Under the pieces are notes generated by a model. It was not told the origin of the DNA. It saw only the letters and a list, made by a program, of their open reading frames with translations, and did no database searches. From Chitinophagaceae bacterium (lineage in GTDB: Bacteria > Bacteroidota > Bacteroidia > Chitinophagales > Chitinophagaceae), in the NCBI GenBank assembly GCA_947468255.1, contig CANIMM010000128.1, positions 1 through 8,481 of the forward strand: DNA of 8,481 nt, given 5' to 3'. The position numbers and the translations under genes are program-made. This document shows, piece after piece, positions 1-6,663 of this stretch (position 1 is its first letter; each line of letters opens with the position of its first letter).

Positions 1-1
1 G

Positions 2-658
2 CAGGCAGCTGATACAGCTGTTCATGTCATTCCTGCGCTTCATTATGTGGCAATAACTGCACAGGGGGCACCTGGTAAGGATAAAAAGTATCGTATGAGA
101 ATGCCTTTTCATCAGATAGATACCATTATCAGTTGGGCAAAGCAAATCAATGCGTTAACATTTTTGGATATTCAAGTGGGCCATAGTTCCGTAAAAGAGG
201 AAATAGCAACTTTTGAAAAGTACCTTTCTTTGCCCAATGTTCATTTTGGAATCGATCCTGAATTCTCTATGAAAAATGGGGAAGTGCCCGGCTCAAAAAT
301 TGGAACATTTAATTCAGATGACATCAATAGCGCTATTGACTTTTTAGCCCAAATTGTACGTAAAAACCACCTTTCTCCTAAAATATTAGTAGTGCACCGC
401 TTTACCCAGGGGATGGTTACCGGATATGAAAATATCAAAAAAATTCCAGAAGTTCAGGTAGTAATGGATATGGATGGATTTGGAGAAAAGTATTTAAAAC
501 GATCCACTTACCTCAGATATATTTATAGGGAACCTGTTCAGTTTACTGGCTTTAAATTGTTTTATAAAAATGATAATAAGGTCAAGACCAGCGGCATGTT
601 TACTCCCCAAGAATTGCTATTGTTTACCCCTAAGCCTATTTACATCCAATATCAATAA
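2..658 (+). CDS. Uncharacterised protein, C-terminal part (5' end outside window)
   Basis: The frame is open from base 2, so the gene begins before the window; the GTG at 47 is an internal valine codon and not a start. The visible 218 residues end in a TAA stop at 656-658. Function is not known to me. The chain alternates hydrophobic strands and helices like a TIM-barrel: LDIQVG (about 55-60), a GIDPEF segment (83-88, with D85 and E87), a VVHRF strand (130-134) and MDMDGFG (155-161), followed by QFTGFKLFY (180-188). Acidic and histidine residues at the strand ends look like an active site, perhaps of a glycan-acting enzyme. I recall similar unnamed proteins in other bacteria, often annotated as lipoprotein or hypothetical, but cannot confirm this. 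A polysaccharide deacetylase gene follows after 21 bp on the same strand, which suggests one transcript and an envelope or glycan context. The missing N-terminus would show whether it is exported. Confidence 0.8.
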   Translation, partial: QAADTAVHVIPALHYVAITAQGAPGKDKKYRMRMPFHQIDTIISWAKQINALTFLDIQVGHSSVKEEIATFEKYLSLPNVHFGIDPEFSMKNGEVPGSKIGTFNSDDINSAIDFLAQIVRKNHLSPKILVVHRFTQGMVTGYENIKKIPEVQVVMDMDGFGEKYLKRSTYLRYIYREPVQFTGFKLFYKNDNKVKTSGMFTPQELLLFTPKPIYIQYQ

Positions 659-679
659 TTCAATACCGATTATCTTTTT

Positions 680-1528
680 ATGAATATAAATTATATACCC
701 CTACTGATAGTACTTTCTTTAATGGTTGCTTGTTCTCCAGGAACTACTAATAAAAATGAACAAATTACAGATAATTCTAGTCATGGAAGTGCATCTTTAA
801 ACAAAAAGCAAGTGGCTGATCTTGCCACCATTCTTGCAAAAAAGGAAGTACCCGTTTTGTGCTATCATCATATCCGCGAGGCCAAGCCTGGAGATAGTGA
901 GAATATGAAGAGCTATTCCGTAAGCCCCTCCGCATTTGCATCTCAAATGAAAGCGCTTTCTGATAGCGGCTTTACTTCTATTTTACCCGATCAATTATAT
1001 GATTACTTGTTGTACAACGGTGAATTGCCTTCCAAACCAGTGATGATTACATTTGACGATACGGATGGGGAGCAATATTCGATTGGAGCAGCGGAGATGC
1101 AGAAATTTGGTTTTAGGGGCGTCTTTTTTATTATGACAGTTGCTATTAATCGCCCCCGTTATATGACGAAGGAACAGATCAAAAATTTATCAGATAGCGG
1201 CCATGTAATTGCAGCACATACCTGGGATCACCATATGGTTACAAAATATGCTGGAACAGATTGGGATATACAGCTTTCAAAACCTACAAAACAATTGGAA
1301 GCAATAACCGGTAAGCCGGTGAAATATTTTGCATATCCATTTGGTTTGTGGAACAAGGCAGCTATTCCCGAGTTAAAAAGCCGCGGGTATCAGTTGGCAT
1401 TTATTTTGTCCACCAAAAGAGATTCTACTGAGCCACTTCATACTATTCGCAGGATGATTGTTCCCGGTACCTGGTCAACCCACGGAATGTTTACGGCTAT
1501 GCGGGCAACTTTTAATAGAAAAAAGTAG
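680..1528 (+). CDS. Polysaccharide deacetylase (CE4/NodB) lipoprotein
   Basis: Predicted metal-dependent deacetylase removing N- or O-acetyl groups from a polysaccharide or peptidoglycan; the substrate cannot be told from sequence. The 282-residue chain begins with a lipoprotein signal peptide ending in MVAC, giving lipid anchoring at Cys18. A CYHHI motif (61-65) opens the catalytic domain. NodB motif 1 is TFDDT (124-128), with D126 as likely base and D127 as metal ligand. Motif 2 is HTWDH (180-184), giving metal ligands H180 and H184. AYPFG (218-222) fits motif 3, and LHTIRRMIVP (253-262) matches the C-terminal motif. The usual glycine after the aspartate pair is replaced by threonine, but the metal triad is complete, so activity is expected. 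The ATG at 680 is chosen because it sits directly before the signal peptide; no Shine-Dalgarno box precedes it, as is normal in Bacteroidota. It lies 21 bp after the preceding gene, so co-transcription is likely. Confidence 0.9.
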   Translation: MNINYIPLLIVLSLMVACSPGTTNKNEQITDNSSHGSASLNKKQVADLATILAKKEVPVLCYHHIREAKPGDSENMKSYSVSPSAFASQMKALSDSGFTSILPDQLYDYLLYNGELPSKPVMITFDDTDGEQYSIGAAEMQKFGFRGVFFIMTVAINRPRYMTKEQIKNLSDSGHVIAAHTWDHHMVTKYAGTDWDIQLSKPTKQLEAITGKPVKYFAYPFGLWNKAAIPELKSRGYQLAFILSTKRDSTEPLHTIRRMIVPGTWSTHGMFTAMRATFNRKK

Positions 1529-1543
1529 TCAATTTTTATTCAT

Positions 1544-1566
1544 CCAGATTGTAAATCTAGTTTTTT
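1544..1566 (+). terminator. Weak candidate terminator after the deacetylase
   Basis: Arms 1544-1550 (CCAGATT) and 1554-1560 (AATCTAG) pair with one C-A mismatch around a 3-nt loop and are followed at once by six T (1561-1566). The stem is short and AT-rich, so termination would be inefficient. It overlaps the candidate promoter for the next gene, so only one of the two readings may be real. Confidence 0.3.
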
Positions 1567-1577
1567 AAGTAGATTTG
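1549..1577 (+). promoter_or_regulatory. Candidate Bacteroidota promoter for the cytochrome c/PQQ-type dehydrogenase gene
   Basis: A -33 type TTG (1549-1551) is followed after 18 bp by TAGATTTG (1570-1577), an exact match to the Bacteroidota -7 consensus TAnnTTTG. Transcription would begin near 1584, giving a leader of about 50 nt before the ATG at 1634. Support is motif match, spacing and position only; AT-rich DNA gives such matches by chance fairly often. Confidence 0.5.
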
Positions 1578-1633
1578 TTATTCTTCGCCTAAATAAATCA
1601 GGTTTGTAGACGTTCATTTTTAATATTTTTTTT

Positions 1634-3067
1634 ATGATTAAGTATGTTATCTTTTCGCTTTTTGCAGCTTTTATTTGCCTTTCCTTTGTTCAAATAAAGG
1701 GGGGTAAAAATATTGCTATTGGTTATACTAAAAAGCAGCTAGCCGATTCTGCGCAGGCGGCAATTAATTATAAAAATCTTTGCGGCAAATGTCATGGAGA
1801 AAAAATGGATGCTTTTGTAGATCGCGCCTGGAAATACGGCAGTACCAGTGAAAATTTATTTAAGGGTATTAAGCAAGGGTATACAGATAAAGGAATGCCA
1901 GCCTTTGAGTCTATTTTACCCGATGATCAAATCGTTGCTTTATCTGAATATATATCCGGTGGGATCACTAGATTGAAGCGGTATGATTTTGGCAAAGTAC
2001 CTCCTTCAAGTAGTGTATTTACTTCAGAAGAACAGAATATTAAGCTTGATACAATTGTGAAAGGAGTATCAAGTCCTTGGGGCTTTACTTTTTTACCTAA
2101 TGGTGAAATACTAATGACTGAAAAATCTGGAAAGATTTATCGGATTGCTAAAGATAAATCAATGCATTTAATCAGTGGTGTACCCGAGGTTTTAGCTGAA
2201 GGTCAGGGAGGGTTACTAGATGTTATTTTGCATCCCAATTTTAAGAAAAATCAACTGGTCTATATTTCCTATTCTGCTGTAAAGCGGGAGGATGGGGCTA
2301 CATTAGGCACTACTGCCATTATGTGTGCAAAGCTAAACGGGGATAAACTTGAAGAGCAAAAGGTTATTTTTGAGGCCCTTCCTTATTCAAAAACCCGCCA
2401 TCATTATGGCTCTCGTTTGGTTTTTGGCAAGGATGGATTTCTATATTTTTCAGTAGGGGAAAGAGGAAATGAAAAAGTAAATCCGCAATCACTCACCAAC
2501 GACTTGGGAAAAATTCATCGCATCACCGATGATGGAAAAGTTCCTACTGACAATCCATTTGTTAATACACCTGGTGCTAAGCCTACCATTTTTGGATACG
2601 GTAACCGTAATCCGCAAGGCCTAATGTTGAACAAATCCAATGGACAAATTTGGGAGATTGAACATGGCCCAAGGGGAGGAGATGAAATTAATATTATTGG
2701 CGCCGGAAAAAATTACGGCTGGCCGGTGATCTGTTACGGAATCAATTACGATAACAAAATTATCAGTGACAAAACTGCAAAGGAAGGAATGGAACAACCC
2801 TTACATTATTGGTTACCTTCTATTGCTCCTAGTGGAATGACTTTTGTAGAAGGGGATCGGTACAAAGCTTGGAAAGGTGACCTAATGGTGGGATCCCTTA
2901 GATTTAAGTACCTCAATCGTTGTAAAATGAAGGATGGAAAAGTAGTAGGAGAAGAATTGTTATTGAAAAATATTGGCAGGGTCAGAGATGTAATAATGGG
3001 ACCAGACGGTTATCTATATATTTCGGTTGAGAACCCTGGCTTTATTTTTAAATTATTACCTGTTTAA
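1634..3067 (+). CDS. Exported cytochrome c fused to a PQQ-dependent sugar/sorbosone dehydrogenase-like propeller
   Basis: Probable periplasmic oxidoreductase that oxidises a sugar or related alcohol and passes electrons to its own haem. The 477-residue chain starts with a hydrophobic signal peptide or anchor (about 1-22). A class I cytochrome c domain follows (about 40-112), with haem motif CGKCH at 50-54 and likely distal ligand M88 in KGMPAF. The rest (about 137-477) resembles soluble glucose dehydrogenase/sorbosone dehydrogenase beta-propellers: SPWGFTFLPNG (147-157), EGQGGLLD (189-196), HHYGSRLVFGKDG (256-268, holding the candidate catalytic histidine), GNRNPQGL (323-330), EHGPRGGDEIN (343-353), GKNYGWP (358-364) and GDLMVGSL (415-422). 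Many GSDH-like proteins have not been shown to bind PQQ, so cofactor and substrate are inferred. It has a candidate promoter upstream and a terminator downstream, so it is probably a single-gene unit. The fusion would permit direct transfer from propeller to haem and then to a terminal oxidase or soluble carrier. Confidence 0.88.
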   Translation: MIKYVIFSLFAAFICLSFVQIKGGKNIAIGYTKKQLADSAQAAINYKNLCGKCHGEKMDAFVDRAWKYGSTSENLFKGIKQGYTDKGMPAFESILPDDQIVALSEYISGGITRLKRYDFGKVPPSSSVFTSEEQNIKLDTIVKGVSSPWGFTFLPNGEILMTEKSGKIYRIAKDKSMHLISGVPEVLAEGQGGLLDVILHPNFKKNQLVYISYSAVKREDGATLGTTAIMCAKLNGDKLEEQKVIFEALPYSKTRHHYGSRLVFGKDGFLYFSVGERGNEKVNPQSLTNDLGKIHRITDDGKVPTDNPFVNTPGAKPTIFGYGNRNPQGLMLNKSNGQIWEIEHGPRGGDEINIIGAGKNYGWPVICYGINYDNKIISDKTAKEGMEQPLHYWLPSIAPSGMTFVEGDRYKAWKGDLMVGSLRFKYLNRCKMKDGKVVGEELLLKNIGRVRDVIMGPDGYLYISVENPGFIFKLLPV

Positions 3068-3093
3068 AATAGAGGATTGTTGAGTCGATAGTT

Positions 3094-3118
3094 TGCCCTA
3101 AGTATTTTAGGGCATTTT
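3094..3118 (+). terminator. Rho-independent terminator after the cytochrome c/dehydrogenase gene
   Basis: Perfect 8-bp stem TGCCCTAA (3094-3101) and TTAGGGCA (3107-3114) with a 5-nt loop, followed by TTTT (3115-3118). It lies 26 bp after the stop codon of the upstream gene and before the amidohydrolase, which implies separate transcription of the two genes. Confidence 0.75.
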
Positions 3119-3198
3119 CTACATTTTGCAATTGTTTATTTAGAAGGTATCCTTCAATTAAATAGTTATTACTTTCCGTTTACCGGGGTAGGAATAAT

Positions 3199-4827
3199 AT
3201 GAACAAATTACTGCTACTTATTTTTCTTGGCATTGCAGCAATCTGTCAAGCTCAAAAATTATCTGCCGATCTGTTAGTATATAATGCCCATATATATACG
3301 GTGGATGAGCATTTTTTGGTTAAGGAAGCCATGGCAATCCGAGATGGAAAAATTCTTGCTACTGGATCAACTGCCGAATTACAAAAGCTATTTTTAAGTA
3401 AAAATAAGTTGGATGCGAAGGGTAAATTTATTTACCCTGGATTCATCGATGCCCATGCGCATTTTTTGGAATACGGACTTGGATTGCAAGCCGTTGACCT
3501 TACAGGTACCAGTAGTTGGAATGAGGTGATTACTAAACTGCGCAAATACGCCCTACAGCACAAAACGGGCTGGATAATTGGAAAGGGATGGGATCAAAAT
3601 GATTGGAACGTGAAAAGTTTTCCTAACTGCCAGCAATTGGATCAGTTTTTTCCCGACCGTCCGGTTTTTCTTGCTCGAGTGGATGGGCATGCTGCAATTG
3701 CTAATTCACGTGCGATGAAAGGTATTCAACCCGGTACAAAATTGATTGGTGGTGAGGTAGAAACAAAGGATGGAAAATTAACGGGTATTTTAATTGACAA
3801 TGCTGTTGAGTTGGTAAGTAAACGAATTCCTGCTCCCAATGGGATACAAAAAAAGGATGCCTTACTTCAGGCACAAGCGAATTGTTTTGCAGTAGGGTTA
3901 ACTACTATTGATGATTGCGGGTTGCAATATGAAGATGTGAAAATGATAGAGGGACTGCAGCAGTCAGGCGAATTGAAAATGCGTCTATACGTGATGTTAA
4001 GTGACAATGAAGCCAACTTTGATTCGATCTTTTCTAGGGGAATGATTAAAACAGCTCGTCTGAATGTGCGGTCTTTCAAAGTTTACGCAGATGGCGCATT
4101 AGGATCAAGGGGTGCTTGTTTACTAGCGCCTTATTCAGATCGTCCGAAGAGTAGTGGATTTTTACTTAGTACGCAAACGCATCTAGATGAAGTCGCTTCT
4201 AAAATATTTGACCATGGATTTCAAATGTGTACCCATGCCATCGGTGATTCGGGAAATCGTTTTATACTCAATACTTATGCAAAATACTTAAAGGGTAAAA
4301 ATGAATTTCGCTGGAGGATAGAACATGCACAGGTAGTGAATACAAATGATTTTAGTTTATTTGGCACCAATAGTATTATACCTTCTGTTCAACCTACCCA
4401 TGCTACTTCTGATATGTATTGGGCCATTGATCGGCTGGGGAGTGATAGAATGCAAGGAGCATATGCATATAAGCAATTACTGCTTCAAAATAACTGGCTG
4501 CCCTTAGGCACCGATTTTCCGGTGGAAGATATTAGTCCATTCAAAACTTTTTATGCAGCCTCTATTCGAAAGGATGCTAATGGCTGGCCTAAGGCAGGTT
4601 TTCAAATGAGCAATGCCTTATCAAGGAAAGATGTCCTCAGGGGAATGACGATTTGGGCAGCTAAAGCTAATTTTGAAGAAAATGAAAAGGGGAGTTTAGA
4701 AAAAGGAAAATTAGCAGATTTTGTAATACTTAATTCAGACCTGCTAAAGGTTGATGCAGGAGGGATTTTGGGTACAGTAGTCTTGAAAACGTATTTGAAT
4801 GGAGCGTTGGTATATGAAAAAAAATAA
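3199..4827 (+). CDS. Exported YtcJ-type amidohydrolase (amidohydrolase_3 family)
   Basis: Metal-dependent hydrolase of the amidohydrolase superfamily, in the branch that includes YtcJ and N-substituted formamide deformylase; substrate unknown. The 542-residue length is normal for the branch. A signal peptide (about 1-18, ending CQA) predicts export. A small beta domain leads into GFIDAHAHF (81-89), whose H86 and H88 are metal ligands. SFKVYADGALGSRGA (292-306) carries K294, a possible carboxylated bridging lysine. THAIGD (345-350) gives H346, RIEHAQ (373-378) gives H376, and GTDFP (437-441) gives catalytic D439. The C-terminal GSLEKGKLADFVIL (498-511) is the typical return to the beta domain. 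All metal ligands are present, so it should be active. The ATG at 3199 directly precedes the signal peptide. It follows a terminator, so it probably has its own promoter, although I found no convincing one in 3119-3198. It converges on coaE with 32 bp between stops. Confidence 0.92.
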   Translation: MNKLLLLIFLGIAAICQAQKLSADLLVYNAHIYTVDEHFLVKEAMAIRDGKILATGSTAELQKLFLSKNKLDAKGKFIYPGFIDAHAHFLEYGLGLQAVDLTGTSSWNEVITKLRKYALQHKTGWIIGKGWDQNDWNVKSFPNCQQLDQFFPDRPVFLARVDGHAAIANSRAMKGIQPGTKLIGGEVETKDGKLTGILIDNAVELVSKRIPAPNGIQKKDALLQAQANCFAVGLTTIDDCGLQYEDVKMIEGLQQSGELKMRLYVMLSDNEANFDSIFSRGMIKTARLNVRSFKVYADGALGSRGACLLAPYSDRPKSSGFLLSTQTHLDEVASKIFDHGFQMCTHAIGDSGNRFILNTYAKYLKGKNEFRWRIEHAQVVNTNDFSLFGTNSIIPSVQPTHATSDMYWAIDRLGSDRMQGAYAYKQLLLQNNWLPLGTDFPVEDISPFKTFYAASIRKDANGWPKAGFQMSNALSRKDVLRGMTIWAAKANFEENEKGSLEKGKLADFVILNSDLLKVDAGGILGTVVLKTYLNGALVYEKK

Positions 4828-4859
4828 GTCAGTTCTTTTATTGAAATTCCATCTTTGAG

Positions 4860-5456
4860 TTAGGCTATGTTAACCTTAGAGAGCAATATTTCGTGAATTG
4901 CAAGCACCTGAGGAATTACTAATTCCTGTTCATCATTGGTAATGATAAAATCGCATAAGCGCATTTTGGTGGTTTCTTCCATTTGTTTTTCCATCCTATT
5001 TTTTACTTCTTCTCGGCTTAGACCGTCACGCTGGATTACTCTTTGAATTCGCATTGGAACGGGGGTGAATACACCTATGACATAATCGAGTTGTTGCTGT
5101 GAACCGGTTTCGAAAATAAGTGCCGCTTCTTTTAAGGCATAGGGAGTTGTTTGTTGCTGCATCCAAACTTGGGCAGCTAATATGGTAGCCGGATGAACAA
5201 TACGATTGAGCAGTGAAAGCTTTTCATCATTGTTAAAAACCAAATTAGAAAGCCATTTCCTATTCAGCTTTCCATCCAAATAACATTCTTTTCCAAAATG
5301 ATATTGTATTTTTTCCTTCAGCATTTCATCTTCATTCATCAGCCTTTTAGCTTCGTCATCTGCATAGTATACAGGAATACCCAGCACTTCAAAAACTTTC
5401 GCAATCGTAGTTTTCCCACTTCCAATACCACCCGTAATGCCAACTTTTAAAATCAT
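4860..5456 (-). CDS. coaE: Dephospho-CoA kinase
   Basis: Catalyses the last step of coenzyme A synthesis, ATP-dependent phosphorylation of the ribose 3'-hydroxyl of dephospho-CoA, in the cytoplasm. The 198 residues match the usual family length. The Walker A loop GGIGSGKT is at 9-16. D33 in YYADDEAKRL is the expected catalytic acid region, H88-P89 belongs to the substrate-binding helices, ALKEAALIFETG (107-118) matches the family's (P)LLFE motif, and the arginine-rich lid RIQRVIQRDGLSREEVKNRM (136-155) is intact. CDFIITND (168-175) is the typical C-terminal nucleotide-side motif. The start at 5456 places the P-loop 8 residues in, as is usual. It is the last of a - strand housekeeping run (nusB, DUF1573, yajC), but a strong terminator lies between yajC and this gene, so it needs read-through or its own promoter, which I could not identify. 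Confidence 0.97.
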   Translation of the reverse strand: MILKVGITGGIGSGKTTIAKVFEVLGIPVYYADDEAKRLMNEDEMLKEKIQYHFGKECYLDGKLNRKWLSNLVFNNDEKLSLLNRIVHPATILAAQVWMQQQTTPYALKEAALIFETGSQQQLDYVIGVFTPVPMRIQRVIQRDGLSREEVKNRMEKQMEETTKMRLCDFIITNDEQELVIPQVLAIHEILLSKVNIA

Positions 5457-5615
5457 AGATAAATGCTTAGAGTGGGAGAGCGGTTGATTATATTCGATTG
5501 GTTACCCAATAAGCTGATGGTTAAATATTCACCCATTGTTTTTCTTATAAATAATGTAATCAGATTGCTAATCTTAGCTTTTGGATTGACCAATTTAATT
5601 AAAATAGGCGATATA

Positions 5616-5647
5616 AAAAACCGGTCGTTTTGAAACGACCGGTTTTT
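5616..5647. terminator. Strong bidirectional terminator between yajC and coaE
   Basis: Near-perfect hairpin: left arm 5616-5630 (AAAAACCGGTCGTTT) is the exact reverse complement of right arm 5633-5647, with a 2-4 nt loop around 5630-5633. The GC core ACCGGTCG is flanked by A5 on one side and T5 on the other, so it reads as a rho-independent terminator in both directions. On the - strand it lies 91 bp beyond the yajC stop and would end the nusB-DUF1573-yajC transcript. On the + strand it would stop antisense read-through coming from the amidohydrolase. Confidence 0.88.
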
Positions 5648-5738
5648 ATAATCCATTCAATACTGTAAACATCCTGCAATGGAAAATCAGTCAATCTCAA
5701 TTAGTAAAGCGTCTATTTTCCCTATCGAAACAGGTCAA

Positions 5739-6086
5739 TTAAGACTTGGTCTCAGCCACTGCTTTATTAAGACCAGCAGACATTTCCATGCTTACGGTAC
5801 TTTTTTCAATTTTCAAATAACTACCCGGGCTTACTTCTAAACTAAGTGTACCATCTTCATTCACTTTGTTGATGGAACCATGAATACCTGCAATGGTAAC
5901 TACTTTGTCGCCTTTTTTAAGATCGGTGATAAAAGTTTTTTGTTGCTTGGCCTTTTTAGCTTGGGGGCGAATCATAAAAAGCCAGAATACCAAAATCATG
6001 GCACCCATAAAAAATAATGAAAAGCTGCTGCTTCCACCTTGCGCAGAACCCTGTGCCATGTTCAATAAAATTCCTTGTAAATACAT
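5739..6086 (-). CDS. yajC: Preprotein translocase accessory subunit YajC
   Basis: Small inner-membrane protein associated with SecDF and the SecYEG translocon. The 115 residues show the family plan: a short Gly/Ser/Gln-rich N-terminus, one membrane helix (about 22-39, FSLFF to FWLFM), then the hallmark RPQAKKAKQQ (40-49) and a cytosolic domain with GDKVVTIAGIHG (59-70). The start at 6086 is taken as the longest; the Met at codon 10 (6059) is an alternative that would keep the membrane helix. It begins 30 bp after the DUF1573 stop on the same strand, so the two are almost certainly co-transcribed. A strong terminator follows. Confidence 0.95.
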   Translation of the reverse strand: MYLQGILLNMAQGSAQGGSSSFSLFFMGAMILVFWLFMIRPQAKKAKQQKTFITDLKKGDKVVTIAGIHGSINKVNEDGTLSLEVSPGSYLKIEKSTVSMEMSAGLNKAVAETKS

Positions 6087-6116
6087 GTTGTTGATTATTA
6101 ATTATTAAAAAAAATG

Positions 6117-6539
6117 TTATTTAACATCTCCGATTAAAACCAATATCGGAAAATCAGGGTTGGTGTTTGCTATCACCGAAATGCTTTTTTGGTTGTATCC
6201 TATTTTACCAGCACTATTGAAAACAACCTTTATAAAACCGGTATCTCCTGGCAATATCGGTCTTTCCGGTTTTTCCGGAATGGTGCATCCGCAGCTAGCA
6301 GAGGCACTGAGTACAACCAATGGTTTTTTGCCCGCATTCTTAAATCGAAAATTGTAGGTAACCTTTTTGCCTTCGTTTACCGTGCCAAAATCATAAATAC
6401 TATCAATCAATTGCACCTGGGTAGTGTCATGCAAAGCTATTTCAGCCAGCTTTGCCTCATTTACTGCTTTATCATTTCTTCGAATATTGCAAGCGATAAA
6501 AACAGTAATCATTGATATTGCCCAAAAGCATTTGTACAA
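6117..6539 (-). CDS. DUF1573 lipoprotein
   Basis: Protein of 140 residues with one DUF1573 domain, a beta-sandwich fold very common in Bacteroidota envelope proteins; exact role unknown. The N-terminus is a lipoprotein signal peptide ending FIAC (14-17), so Cys17 is the predicted lipidated residue. The domain covers about 44-135: YDFGTVNEGKKVTYNFRFKN (49-68), then the signature SASCGCTIPE (80-89) with C83 and C85, and LPGDTGFIKVVFNSAGKIG (96-114). It lies between nusB and yajC, a neighbour set I recall from other Bacteroidota. Upstream, TACTTTTA (6564-6557 on this strand) is one base from the TAnnTTTG -7 consensus and could give a very short leader, but the gene could equally be read from nusB across the 124 bp gap. 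Confidence 0.92.
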   Translation of the reverse strand: MYKCFWAISMITVFIACNIRRNDKAVNEAKLAEIALHDTTQVQLIDSIYDFGTVNEGKKVTYNFRFKNAGKKPLVVLSASASCGCTIPEKPERPILPGDTGFIKVVFNSAGKIGYNQKSISVIANTNPDFPILVLIGDVK

Positions 6540-6616
6540 GTTGATTATTTATTTTGTAAAAGTAATTAAATAAGAACTTATTTTATTCACCCTGCCAAAT
6601 TGCAGGTTATTATATT

Positions 6617-6657
6617 AAAAAAATATTTTATAATTGATTGTGTAGGTTACTCAATTA
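6617..6657 (-). terminator. Weak candidate hairpin after nusB
   Basis: A perfect 7-bp inverted repeat (TCAATTA at 6651-6657, TAATTGA at 6631-6637, 13-nt loop) stands just past the nusB stop. On the - strand it is followed seven bases later by a run of seven T (complement of 6617-6623). The stem is entirely AT-rich apart from one G-C pair and the T-run is displaced, so efficiency would be poor. It may only reduce flow from nusB into the DUF1573 gene. Confidence 0.25.
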
Positions 6658-6663
6658 CGCATC

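Noticed and set aside
47..658. GTG at 47 as the start of the first gene
   Set aside because: The frame stays open to the window edge with protein-like sequence before it, so this is an internal valine codon of a truncated gene.
3143..3155. Small perfect dyad GAAGG-TAT-CCTTC upstream of the amidohydrolase, considered as an operator
   Set aside because: Only five paired bases, with no identified promoter beside it and no regulator gene nearby; too short to support.
4828..4859. Possible shared terminator between the convergent amidohydrolase and coaE
   Set aside because: The 32 bp hold no inverted repeat with a T-run in either direction.
5453..5656. 67-codon - strand frame whose stop overlaps the coaE start (ATGA)
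   Set aside because: Its first codons are translated from the terminator hairpin at 5616-5647, and the predicted peptide has no recognisable domain. The overlap with coaE looks coincidental.
6160..6515. Two + strand frames over the DUF1573 gene
   Set aside because: They are antisense to a clear lipoprotein gene with signal peptide and signature motif.
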